Made by a program: the position numbers and the translations under genes. Below, one piece after another: positions 16,844 to 25,023 of a stretch of DNA of 64,000 bases. The first letter of the stretch is position 1. Each line of letters opens with the position of its first letter. The notes under the pieces are model-generated. The model was not told where the DNA came from and searched no databases. It saw only the letters and a list, made by a program, of their open reading frames with translations. Source of the stretch: Kineosporia aurantiaca JCM 3230 (GTDB lineage Bacteria; Actinomycetota; Actinomycetes; Actinomycetales; Kineosporiaceae). The stretch is from the NCBI GenBank assembly GCA_000719025.1, contig JODP01000018.1, forward strand, positions 62,001 through 126,000, read 5' to 3'.

Positions 16844-17833
16844 TCATCGGGATCCGTTACCCGGCAGCAGGGCGACCGCCGCCGGTCGGGCCGGGGCGGG
16901 GGCCTCGCGCACCCGAACCGGATCGGCCCGACCGGGCCGGCCGAGATCCCGCAGCTTCAGCGGAAAGACGTTGTAGCGCTGGTCGCCGTCCGAGGTCAGC
17001 GCGGGGATCATCTGGATCCGATGGCCCTGCCGGTCGACGTAGTCCTTGCGCACCGGCTCCAGCCGGTGCCCTCGATCGTCGTAGAGCTGCACCCCGTGCA
17101 GCAGGTTCCCGGCCGCGTCGTACGGATAGATGTTCGCGATCCGATGGCCGTCGTTGAAGGTCCCGGCGGTCGGCGTCCGGTCGATGAACCCGACCGAGGC
17201 CTGATCGTGCATACCGTTCCAGAGCGGTAGCAGGCCGTTCGGGGAACCCGGGCCGTTCGCGCTCGCGAAGCCCGCGATCAGGATCGAGCCCACCGCCAGC
17301 GCATCCAGCAGACCGATCGGAACCTGCCGGTAGCGGCTGGATGCAGCCCAGTTCCGGCGTCCCACTTCAATACTCAGGACCAGAAGGACCAGCAGCAGCA
17401 CCCAGGCGCTCACCCTCTGCGGCGCCCAGCGCTCAGTGCCGAGCACCTGGTGCACCACCAGCTGATAGGCGATGTAGGCGCGAAACGCCCACCACAGTGG
17501 ACGGATTGCGACAGCGAACCCGCGCACCTCCGGCCACCACCGGCTCTGGTCGGCCCACTCCCGCAGGCGAGTGACCCGCTTCCGCAGCCGGCCGGCCCGG
17601 GATGGCGGCGGTTCGCTGGGAAGCCCGGCCGCCGAGCGCAACTCGGCCGCATACCGTTGTGCCGGGCCGAACATCGTCTCCGGCGAGTCCCCGCTCTCGG
17701 CCATCGCGTCGGCCAGGTCGGCGGCCAGGCCCCCGGTCAGTTCCTCCACCTCGTCCGGTCCCAGGTCCTCGAGTTCCCGCCTCACCGCGGCCAGATAGTT
17801 CGCCAACCGCTGATCCTGGACGATCGTGGTCAT
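16844..17833 (-). CDS. HAAS/DUF1700-type membrane protein paired with PadR
   Basis: This 329-residue protein starts with an HAAS-like helical domain (about 10-70: LANYLAAVRRELEDLGPDEVEELTGGLAADLADA). Hydrophobic segments follow near 115-135, 145-165 and 185-205, then an extracytoplasmic C-terminal region of about 110 residues and a Pro/Ala tail. HAAS domains are usually encoded next to PadR regulators and are thought to respond to them. Here the ATG overlaps the PadR stop by 4 nt (ATGA), so the two are co-translated. The role of the exported C-terminal part is unknown. Confidence 0.8.
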   Translation of the reverse strand: MTTIVQDQRLANYLAAVRRELEDLGPDEVEELTGGLAADLADAMAESGDSPETMFGPAQRYAAELRSAAGLPSEPPPSRAGRLRKRVTRLREWADQSRWWPEVRGFAVAIRPLWWAFRAYIAYQLVVHQVLGTERWAPQRVSAWVLLLVLLVLSIEVGRRNWAASSRYRQVPIGLLDALAVGSILIAGFASANGPGSPNGLLPLWNGMHDQASVGFIDRTPTAGTFNDGHRIANIYPYDAAGNLLHGVQLYDDRGHRLEPVRKDYVDRQGHRIQMIPALTSDGDQRYNVFPLKLRDLGRPGRADPVRVREAPAPARPAAVALLPGNGSR

Positions 17834-18216
17834 CGCTTCCCCTCCGAGCCGCCGGCCCAGCGCCGGTTCACCAACGGCACGGTGTTACCCGCTGCCCCGG
17901 GCCCGGCCAGCAGGGCCGTCATCGTGTCCGCGAAACCCGTCCAGGTCTGCCGCTGGGCCTCGAGCTCCTGACGCCCGAGCGGGGTGATGCCGTAGTACTT
18001 GCGATGCGGGCCCTCGTCCGAGGGCACCACGTACGAGGTCAGTGACCCACCCGCGTACAGCCGCCGCAGCGTGCCGTACACCGACGCGTCCCCCACCGCT
18101 TCCAGGCCGCCCGCCCGCAACCGGCGGACCACGTCGTACCCGTACCCGTCCTCCTGCGCGACCACCGCGAGCACCGCGACGTCGAGCACCCCCTTGAGCA
18201 ACTGCGTCGTGTCCAT
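17830..18216 (-). CDS. PadR family transcriptional regulator
   Basis: This 128-residue winged-helix regulator matches PadR: QLLKGVLDVAVLAVVAQEDGYGYDVVRRLRAGGLEAVGDASVYGTLRRLYAGGSLTSY is the DNA-binding region, followed by RKYYGITPLGRQEL and a short C-terminal helix. The ATG at 18216 has GGGGAGAGGG directly upstream; a longer in-frame extension lacks conservation. It forms an operon with the HAAS membrane gene, the usual arrangement for PadR systems that control membrane proteins. The ligand is unknown. Confidence 0.9.
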   Translation of the reverse strand: MDTTQLLKGVLDVAVLAVVAQEDGYGYDVVRRLRAGGLEAVGDASVYGTLRRLYAGGSLTSYVVPSDEGPHRKYYGITPLGRQELEAQRQTWTGFADTMTALLAGPGAAGNTVPLVNRRWAGGSEGKR

Positions 18217-18346
18217 CCCTCTCCCCACCGTCTGCCCAGCTCGACCGGACGCCGCACTGCCGCGGACGAGAAGGTACCGCGCATTGCGCAGTAGCGTCCA
18301 CACCGTAATCCCCGGTGTCGCGACCGAGGACGCCCGCGCTTCCGGC

Positions 18347-18352
18347 TACGCT
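18347..18352 (+). promoter_or_regulatory. TACGCT -10-like box before nucS
   Basis: TACGCT ends 8 nt before the GTG at 18361, consistent with a leaderless transcript. No clear -35 was seen. Confidence 0.4.
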
Positions 18353-18360
18353 CGTCCACC

Positions 18361-19056
18361 GTGCGTCTGGTTATTGCTCGTTGTTCCGTTGACTACGCCG
18401 GGCGGCTGACCGCCCACCTCCCGCTCGCCAACCGCCTGCTGATGGTGAAGGCGGACGGCAGTGTGCTGGTGCATTCGGACGGTGGCTCCTACAAGCCGCT
18501 GAACTGGATGAGCCCGCCGGCCAAGCTGACCGTCGGCACGCCGGACGAGGCCGCCGCCGAGGCGGGGGTGGTCGAGGTCTGGACGGTGCAGAGCGCCAAG
18601 ACCGACGACCGGCTGATCGTCAACCTGCACGAGGTGCTGCACGACAGCAACCACGAGCTGGGCGTCGATCCCGGGCTGGTCAAGGACGGGGTCGAGGCGC
18701 ACCTGCAGAAGCTGCTGGCCGAGCAGGTGGACCGGCTGGGCGAGGGCTGGTCGCTGGTCCGGCGCGAGTACATGACCGCGATCGGCCCGGTCGACCTGCT
18801 GGTGCGGGACTCCGGCGGGGCCTCGGTGGCGGTGGAGATCAAGCGGCGCGGCGAGATCGACGGGGTCGAGCAGCTCACCCGCTACCTGGAACTGATGAAC
18901 CGGGACCCGCTGCTCTCCCCGGTCAGCGGGATCTACGCCGCGCAGGAGATCAAGCCGCAGGCCCGGGTGCTGGCCGAGGACCGCGGGATCCGCTGCGTGA
19001 TTCTCGACTACGACGAGATGCGCGGCCTGGACGACGTGGAGACCCGGCTCTTCTGA
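18361..19056 (+). CDS. nucS: NucS/EndoMS mismatch-specific endonuclease
   Basis: This 231-residue protein is the NucS nuclease that provides non-canonical mismatch repair in actinobacteria lacking MutS/MutL. The N-terminal domain (1-110, MRLVIARCSVDYAGRL...NLHEVLHD) binds DNA and dimerises. The C-terminal RecB-like nuclease domain has Asp145 (GPVDLLV), Glu159 and Lys161 (VAVEIKRRGEID). The C-terminus ...VETRLF resembles a sliding-clamp-binding tail. The start is GTG, without a clear ribosome site. The stop overlaps the ATG of pyrD by one nucleotide. The mutation-avoidance role is established for the mycobacterial and Streptomyces proteins and inferred here. Confidence 0.95.
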   Translation: MRLVIARCSVDYAGRLTAHLPLANRLLMVKADGSVLVHSDGGSYKPLNWMSPPAKLTVGTPDEAAAEAGVVEVWTVQSAKTDDRLIVNLHEVLHDSNHELGVDPGLVKDGVEAHLQKLLAEQVDRLGEGWSLVRREYMTAIGPVDLLVRDSGGASVAVEIKRRGEIDGVEQLTRYLELMNRDPLLSPVSGIYAAQEIKPQARVLAEDRGIRCVILDYDEMRGLDDVETRLF

Positions 19057-20147
19057 TGCTTTACTCCCTGGTCTTCAAGCACCTCCTGGTCCGGGTCCCG
19101 GCCGAGACCGCGCACCACGGCGCCTTCGCCCTGATCCGGCTGGTCGAGCGGGTCCCCGCGCTGCGCCGTCCACTCGAGCGCCTGCTGGTGCCCCGGGACC
19201 CGGCGCTGCGCACCCGCGCCCTCGGCCTGGACCTGCCCGGCCCGCTCGGCCTGGCGGCCGGCTTCGACAAGGACGCCCTGGCCCCGGACGCGCTGGCCGC
19301 GCTCGGCTTCGGCTTCGTCGAGATCGGCACGGTGACCGCCCGCCCGCAGCCCGGCAACCCCAAGCCCCGGCTGTTCCGGCTGCCCGCGGACCGGGCCCTG
19401 ATCAACCGGATGGGCTTCAACAACCACGGTTCGACGGCGGCCGCGGTCCGGCTGCGGGAGCGCTCCGGGTCGGCGGTGGTCGGCGCCAACATCGGCAAGT
19501 CCAAGGTGGTCAACCCGGCCGACGCGATCGAGGACTACGTGGCCAGCGCCGCCCGGCTCGGCCCGGTGGCCGACTACCTGGTGGTCAACGTCAGCTCGCC
19601 GAACACCCCCGGACTGCGCGACCTGCAGGCCGTCTCCTCGCTGCGCCCCCTGCTGAGTGCGGTTCGGCGCACTCTTGATGCATCCGTTCCGGTCGGCGGA
19701 CGGGTGCCGCTGCTGGTGAAGATCGCGCCGGACCTGTCCGACGAGGACGTGGACGCGGTCGCCGACCTGGCCCTCGAGCTGGGCCTGGACGGGATCATCG
19801 CGACCAACACCACGATCACCCGCTCCGGTTTGTCCACCCCCGCGGCCGAGGTCGAGGCTCTGGGGGCGGGCGGGCTTTCCGGGCCGCCGGTGGCCTCACG
19901 GGCGCTTGAGGTGCTGCGGCGCCTGCGGGGACGCGTCGGGCCGGAGATGGTGCTGGTGGCGGCGGGTGGGATCATGACCGGGGACGAGGCCTACGAGCGG
20001 ATCCGGGCCGGGGCCACGCTGGTCCAGGGCTATACCGGGTTCATCTACGGCGGGTTGTTCTGGGCCCGGCAGGTGCAGCAGCGGATCGCCGAGCGGCTGA
20101 GGGCGGACGGGTTCGCCTCGGTGAACGAGGCCGTCGGAACCGGCTGA
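19056..20147 (+). CDS. pyrD: Dihydroorotate dehydrogenase (quinone), class 2
   Basis: This 363-residue enzyme oxidises dihydroorotate to orotate with quinone as acceptor in pyrimidine synthesis. The N-terminal amphipathic segment (LYSLVFKHLLVRVPAETAHH) is the membrane-association helix of class 2 enzymes. FGFVEIGTVTARPQPGNPKPRLFRLP, LINRMGFNN and VVNVSSPNTPGLRDLQ (with the class 2 catalytic Ser) follow, and the FMN-binding VLVAAGGIMTGDEAYERIRAGATLVQGYT is near the C-terminus. Length and motifs are complete. It begins within the stop codon of nucS (TGATG), so the two are translationally coupled. It stands apart from the usual pyr cluster, as class 2 genes often do. Confidence 0.95.
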   Translation: MLYSLVFKHLLVRVPAETAHHGAFALIRLVERVPALRRPLERLLVPRDPALRTRALGLDLPGPLGLAAGFDKDALAPDALAALGFGFVEIGTVTARPQPGNPKPRLFRLPADRALINRMGFNNHGSTAAAVRLRERSGSAVVGANIGKSKVVNPADAIEDYVASAARLGPVADYLVVNVSSPNTPGLRDLQAVSSLRPLLSAVRRTLDASVPVGGRVPLLVKIAPDLSDEDVDAVADLALELGLDGIIATNTTITRSGLSTPAAEVEALGAGGLSGPPVASRALEVLRRLRGRVGPEMVLVAAGGIMTGDEAYERIRAGATLVQGYTGFIYGGLFWARQVQQRIAERLRADGFASVNEAVGTG

Positions 20148-20209
20148 TCAGACCCGAATGGTGGACGCCGAGTAGCAGGCTGACACGCAAGCACGGCACC
20201 ATCCCTCGT

Positions 20210-21142
20210 ATGGCTGCACGGATCACCGTCATCGGCGCGGGTGTCATCGGTTTGTCCTGTGCTGTCCGTCTGGCCGAGGCCGGGCATCAGGTCGACGTGA
20301 TGGCCCGGGAAATGCCCCTGGAGACCACGTCCGCGGTGGCCGGAGGGCTCTGGCAGCCGTTCCTGGCCGAACCGGCCGACCTGGTGAATCGCTGGGCCCG
20401 CAGCACCTACCAGGCGTTCGCCGAGCTCTCCGACGATCACGACCGGACCGGCGTGTTCCAGAGGCCCGGCTATCTGCTCGGCCTGCCCGAGCGACCGACC
20501 TTTGCCGACGGGCTGCCGGTGGGCCTTACCCCGATCAGCCACCCCCACCCGGACCACCGCAGCGGCTGGCACCTGACCGTGCCGATCGTCGACATGTCGC
20601 TCTACCTGCCCTACCTGGTCGAGCGGCTGGAGGCAGCCGGCGGCACGCTGACCCGAATGCCGCTGACCGCGCTACCCACACGGGGTTTGGTGGTCAACTG
20701 CACGGGCCTGGCCAGCCGGGCCCTGGCTGCTGATCCGACGGTGTACCCGGTTCGCGGCCAGGTGCTGCGGATGTCAAACCCCGGGATTTCCGAGTGGTGG
20801 GCAGACGACACCGACCCGGACACGCTGACCTACGTGCTACCCCAGAGCCGGTTCATCGTGGTCGGTGGCACTGCTCAGGTGGATGACTTCGAGACGACCC
20901 CCGACGAAAAGCTCGGCGCCGAGATCCTGGAGCGCGCGCAGCGTCTGGTGCCCGCCCTGACCCGGGCCACGGTGCTCTCCCACCGGGTCGGCCTGCGTCC
21001 GGGGCGCCCGAAGATCAGGCTGGAGACCGTGAAGGGCGCCGACGGCACGATCGTCCATTGCTACGGGCACGGCGGTAGTGGCGTCACGCTGTCCTGGGGT
21101 TGCGCGGACGATGTGCTGGCCGAGGTCTCCCAGCTGGCGTAG
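20210..21142 (+). CDS. FAD-dependent D-amino-acid oxidase-like protein
   Basis: This 310-residue flavoprotein starts with the dinucleotide-binding motif ITVIGAGVIGLSCAVRLAEAGHQV. It carries DAAO-type segments: AGGLWQPFLAE, NCTGLASRAL, YPVRGQVLRM and the C-terminal HRVGLRPGRPKIRLE...HCYGHGGSGVTLSWGCA. These match the D-amino-acid oxidase/D-aspartate oxidase family, which deaminates D-amino acids to keto acids and makes H2O2. No peroxisomal-type signal or membrane segment is seen, so it is likely cytosolic. It stands alone after pyrD with a 62-nt gap. Substrate preference cannot be read. Confidence 0.85.
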   Translation: MAARITVIGAGVIGLSCAVRLAEAGHQVDVMAREMPLETTSAVAGGLWQPFLAEPADLVNRWARSTYQAFAELSDDHDRTGVFQRPGYLLGLPERPTFADGLPVGLTPISHPHPDHRSGWHLTVPIVDMSLYLPYLVERLEAAGGTLTRMPLTALPTRGLVVNCTGLASRALAADPTVYPVRGQVLRMSNPGISEWWADDTDPDTLTYVLPQSRFIVVGGTAQVDDFETTPDEKLGAEILERAQRLVPALTRATVLSHRVGLRPGRPKIRLETVKGADGTIVHCYGHGGSGVTLSWGCADDVLAEVSQLA

Positions 21143-21234
21143 AAGTTTTCTGCGCGCAGCTGTCGATCGGCGGTCTGCCCGCTCGTCATCACCGCGACCG
21201 GCCGTACGGCATCGCACTGACGAAGGGGAAGACC

Positions 21235-21612
21235 ATGCATTACTCGCTGCTCATGCACTACTCCGAGGAAGCCCCGGCGGCGCTCCCGCCCGAGATCATG
21301 GAGCAGGGGCGGCAGGCGATGGCCAGCTACGCCGCCACCCTGCAGGCGGCCGGGGTACTGGTCGGGGCGGAAGTGCTCCAGCCCAGCTCGTCGACCACGA
21401 CCGTGCGGCTGCGGGACGGCGCCCTACAGGTACAGGACGGACCGTTCGCCGACACCAAGGAGCAGCTTGGGGGGACGTTCGTGATCGACGTCGACGACTT
21501 GGACGCGGCGCTCGCCTGGGCCCGCGAGGTCCCCGCGGTGAACTGGGGAGTGGTGGAGATCCGGCCCGGTTCCACCTACACGGTCGACGGGGTCTGGACG
21601 CCCAATCAGTGA
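21235..21612 (+). CDS. YCII-related (DGPF) protein, partner of ECF42 sigma
   Basis: This 125-residue protein of the YCII/DGPF family reads MHYSLLMHYSEEAP, then QVQDGPFADTKEQLGGTFVIDVDDLDAALAWA, containing the DGPF motif. Such proteins are routinely encoded next to ECF42 sigma factors, as here, and are thought to modulate them. AAGGGGAAGACC precedes the ATG at 21235; upstream in-frame starts overlap the previous gene and are rejected. Its stop overlaps the GTG of the sigma gene by 4 nt. Confidence 0.9.
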   Translation: MHYSLLMHYSEEAPAALPPEIMEQGRQAMASYAATLQAAGVLVGAEVLQPSSSTTTVRLRDGALQVQDGPFADTKEQLGGTFVIDVDDLDAALAWAREVPAVNWGVVEIRPGSTYTVDGVWTPNQ

Positions 21613-22808
21613 GCGCCGCCGAGGCCCGGGCCGCCGCTGAGCGCGCGGCCCGGGCTTCGTACGGCCGGCTGGTCGCGCTGCTCGCGGCGCCGACCGGCGA
21701 TCTGGCGCTGGCCGAGGACGCGCTTTCCGGGGCGTTCGAGGAGGCCCTACGGCGCTGGCCGTCGGGCGGAGTGCCGGAGAACCCCGAGGGCTGGCTGCTC
21801 ACGGTGGCGCGGAACCGGCAGAGGGATGTCTGGAAGTCGGCGGCGGCGCGGACCACCACGGTGATCGAGGAGGGGGACGTCGTGGTCGATCCGCTGGCCG
21901 AGCACGATCCCCTGGCCATCGGCGAGCGCCGCCTGGAGCTGCTCTTCGTGTGCGCGCACCCGGCGATCGACCAGGGTGTGCGCACTCCTCTCATGCTGCA
22001 GGCGGCCCTGGGTTTCGACGCTCAGCAGATTGCCCGGGCGTTCGCGGTGCCGGCCCCGGCGATGGCGCAGCGGCTGGTCCGGGCCAAGAGGCGGATTAAG
22101 GACGCACGGATCCCCTTTGCGGTGCCGGATCGGCGGGCGATGGCGGAGCGGCTCCCGGCTGTGCTGGAGGCCGTCTACGGTTGCGCGGCGATCGATTGGC
22201 GGGGCGGGCCGGAGTCTCTGGCGGGGGAAGCGCAGTACTTGGCCGTGACGTTGGCGGTGCTGCTGGGGGATGAGGCGGAGGCTTGGGGGTTGGCGGCGCT
22301 CACTACGCTCGCGCTGGCCCGGCCGCCGCGTGAGGTGTTTGTGCCTCTGGCAGAACAGGATCCGGCCGAGTGGGACGAGCGGCTCATCGCCGAGGGTGAG
22401 GCTTACCTTCGACGAGCTCAGTCCCGGGGACCGCTGGGCCGGTTTCAACTGGAGGCCGCCATCCAGGCCGTGCACGTAGATCGGCGCCGCACCGGAGTCA
22501 CCGACTGGGCCGCTCTGAACACGCTTTACACCGCTCTGCTCACCGTGGCTCCGGGCCTGGGGGCACGCGTGGCAGCAGCGGTGGTCATCGGCCAATTGCA
22601 CGGACCTACGGCGGGACTGGCCGCGCTGCCGGAAGCCGCCGAAAGTTTTCAGCCGTACTGGGCGGCTCGCGCCGATCTGCTGGCCCGGGCCGGGCAGGAC
22701 GCCTCCGGGGCCTACGCCAAGGCGGTCGACCTGGCCCGACAAGCCGGGGACGAAGCCGTGGCGACGTTCCTCCGCGTCCGGAGCAATGCCGCTGCCGAGC
22801 GTCACTAA
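21609..22808 (+). CDS. ECF42-type RNA polymerase sigma factor with C-terminal extension
   Basis: This 399-residue sigma factor has region 2 (AAERAARASYGRLVALLAAPTGDLALAEDALSGAFEEALRRWP...PENPEGWLLTVARNR) and region 4 (LMLQAALGFDAQQIARAFAVPAPAMAQRLVRAKRRIKD). These are joined to a long C-terminal helical TPR/SnoaL-like extension of about 220 residues, typical of group ECF42. This group has no classical anti-sigma; the extension and the DGPF partner are believed to control it. The GTG at 21609 overlaps the YCII stop. No strong terminator follows, only a T-rich stretch near 22855. Confidence 0.9.
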   Translation: MSAAEARAAAERAARASYGRLVALLAAPTGDLALAEDALSGAFEEALRRWPSGGVPENPEGWLLTVARNRQRDVWKSAAARTTTVIEEGDVVVDPLAEHDPLAIGERRLELLFVCAHPAIDQGVRTPLMLQAALGFDAQQIARAFAVPAPAMAQRLVRAKRRIKDARIPFAVPDRRAMAERLPAVLEAVYGCAAIDWRGGPESLAGEAQYLAVTLAVLLGDEAEAWGLAALTTLALARPPREVFVPLAEQDPAEWDERLIAEGEAYLRRAQSRGPLGRFQLEAAIQAVHVDRRRTGVTDWAALNTLYTALLTVAPGLGARVAAAVVIGQLHGPTAGLAALPEAAESFQPYWAARADLLARAGQDASGAYAKAVDLARQAGDEAVATFLRVRSNAAAERH

Positions 22809-23150
22809 TTGATCGCTGAATGCATTTTCATCGCCCTCGCGGACGGCGTCCCCAAATTTATTTTTTGCCCCCTCACTACCCGGTAAACCCGGGGGAAATA
22901 CCCCCCTCGCTTAACCCGATTTAAGGCTGCTGAAGGGTTGGCGAAAGCTTCGCGGCGTCTGTTGAGTGCCTCTTGACGCTCGTTTTACTCCCCTCGAGAT
23001 TCCGCCCTCACCGGCCGGTTTCCCGGCGAACCCGCAGGTCGCGGGGTTGCCGACGGAATGGTTGCCCGCATCCACAGGAAACTTGTAGGTTCCGTCCGAC
23101 TTCATACGATGCCTCGCCTCGGGGGCGACGGTTCCGGGAGGATCAGACGG
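22809..23150. other. Intergenic region upstream of DUF1800 gene
   Basis: These 342 bases hold an AT-richer, T-rich stretch (22855-22866) and a GGGGG/CCCCC small hairpin (22891-22905) that could weakly terminate the sigma gene. A possible promoter lies near 23085-23115 (TTGTAG, 16 nt, TACGAT). No RNA gene was recognised. Confidence 0.4.
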
Positions 23151-24992
23151 ATGGCAGAAGGCTTTCCGCCGGCCGGTGACAACACTGGGTCGAGCGGCGG
23201 CCGCGGAATCAGTAATGGTTCCGTAGACCCGCATCAGGAATCATCCGCGCTGCGCACCCGCAGCCGGCGCGCGAGCAGCTCCGCGTTCAGCAGCGGGATC
23301 TCCCGTCGCAGCATGCTGGTCAGCGGCGCCACCGCGGTGGCCGCGGCCGGCGGAACCGGCTACCTGTTGCTGCACGGTGGCGGCGGGGGTGGCACAGAAG
23401 CAGCATCGGCCGTTCTCTCCACCGAGAACACGGCGGTCAAGGGCGCCTCGGTCATGGGTTCCTCGGCCGGGGTAGCAGCCGCCAGCGGTTCGTCCAAAGC
23501 AGCTGCTGCCGCTGGCACCTCCGCCAAGACCTCGGTCGGGGCGGCGGGCACGGCCGGCTCCTCGGGCACGATGGCCGCCGCCGCGGTGAAGAAGATCAAG
23601 GTCGACCCGGACCTGCTGATCGGCCGCGCGACCTACGGGCGCACCCCGGTCTCCGACCGGTCGATCGACCGGCTCGGCCCGGCCGCCTGGCTGGAGCGCC
23701 AGCTGCACCCGGCGAAGATCAAGGACCCGAAGGGTCAGGCCGTGGACGCCCAGTTCCCGGACCTGAAGTGGAGCATCGCGCAGGCCCGCAGCCACCTGAA
23801 GGTCGGCGCCTGGGACGTGATGATGGACGTCAGCGCCCATCACCTCGGCCGCGCGATGTTCTCCAGCCGGGAGCTGTACGAGGTGATGGTGGACTTCTGG
23901 TCCAACCACCTGAACATCGCCTGCCCCAGCGGCGACGTCTGGGACACCCGGCACCGCTTCCAGATCGACGTGATCCGTAAGAACGCCCTCGGCTCGTTCG
24001 ACGACATGCTGCTGGCCAGCGCGTTCCACCCGTCGATGCTGACGTTCCTGGACGGCACCAACTCGACCAAGGACGCGCCGAACGAGAACTACGCCCGTGA
24101 GGTGCTGGAGCTGCACACGGTCGGGGTGAACGGCGGCTACACCGAGAAGGACATCCAGCGCTCGGCCCTGCTGCTGACCGGCTGGACGTTCTGGGACGGC
24201 AAGCGCGCCTACGACCCGAACCGGCACCACACCGGCCGGGTCAAGGCCTTCGGCTTCAACATCGCCAACGCGGACGCCGCCAAAGGCCCCAGCGCACAGC
24301 GCAAGTACCTGCTGTACCTGGCCCACCACCCGAAGACGGCGCGCAACATCGCGACCAAGCTGGCCACCCACTTCGTCTCCGACAACCCGCCGAAGTCGCT
24401 GGTGACCAAGCTGGCCAAGGTCTACACGAAGAACGACACGGCGATCGTGCCGGTGCTGCGCGCGCTGTTCTCCTCCCCCGAGTTCGCCGCCTCCAGCGGG
24501 GAGAAGATCCGCCGCCCGATGGAGCAGATGGTGGCCAGCGCCCGGGCGATCGGGGTGAAGAACGGGGCCAACAGCAAGGCCCTGATGGACATGTACTACA
24601 TCATCAAGGACGCCGGTCACGGCCCGCTGGGCTGGTCGATGCCGAACGGCTACTCCGACAAGGCCGAGTCCTGGCAGTCCCCCGCCTCCGCGCTCCAGGT
24701 GTTCAACTCGACCACCGCGATGGTGCACGGCTGGTGGCCGACCAAGATGGGCCTGCCCGGCCCGGAGAAGCTGCTGAGCACGAAGCCGACCACCCGCACC
24801 GCGGTGATCACCGCGGTCGGGAAGAAGATCTTCGGCCGCAACCCCGGCAAGCGCGAGCGCGCGGCCGCGGTGAAGCTGCTGGCGGGCACCAAGCTGCCCA
24901 CGAAGTTCACGGCCGGCTCCTGGGAGCAGCACGAGACGATCGCGCTCACCGCGACGCTGTTCCTGTCCGCCCCGGCCCACCTCTCCGTCTGA
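23151..24992 (+). CDS. DUF1800 domain protein, probably Tat-exported
   Basis: The 613-residue product has a twin-arginine-type N-terminus (SRRSMLVSGATAVAAAGGTGYLLL, about residues 48-71), then a Gly/Ala/Ser-rich linker. The DUF1800 domain runs from about residue 150 to the end (LLIGRATYGRTP, MVDFWSNHLNI, NENYAREVLELHTVGV, ALLLTGWT, KLATHFVSDNPP). DUF1800 proteins are exported, of unsettled function, and nearly always paired with a DUF1501 protein, as here. The ATG at 23151 follows GGGAGG by 9 nt; ATGs at 23109 and before are possible but have weaker ribosome sites. The downstream DUF1501 gene begins 31 nt after the stop. Confidence 0.85.
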   Translation: MAEGFPPAGDNTGSSGGRGISNGSVDPHQESSALRTRSRRASSSAFSSGISRRSMLVSGATAVAAAGGTGYLLLHGGGGGGTEAASAVLSTENTAVKGASVMGSSAGVAAASGSSKAAAAAGTSAKTSVGAAGTAGSSGTMAAAAVKKIKVDPDLLIGRATYGRTPVSDRSIDRLGPAAWLERQLHPAKIKDPKGQAVDAQFPDLKWSIAQARSHLKVGAWDVMMDVSAHHLGRAMFSSRELYEVMVDFWSNHLNIACPSGDVWDTRHRFQIDVIRKNALGSFDDMLLASAFHPSMLTFLDGTNSTKDAPNENYAREVLELHTVGVNGGYTEKDIQRSALLLTGWTFWDGKRAYDPNRHHTGRVKAFGFNIANADAAKGPSAQRKYLLYLAHHPKTARNIATKLATHFVSDNPPKSLVTKLAKVYTKNDTAIVPVLRALFSSPEFAASSGEKIRRPMEQMVASARAIGVKNGANSKALMDMYYIIKDAGHGPLGWSMPNGYSDKAESWQSPASALQVFNSTTAMVHGWWPTKMGLPGPEKLLSTKPTTRTAVITAVGKKIFGRNPGKRERAAAVKLLAGTKLPTKFTAGSWEQHETIALTATLFLSAPAHLSV

Positions 24993-25023
24993 GACATCTC
25001 TGAGACAGAACGGTTTTCACCTG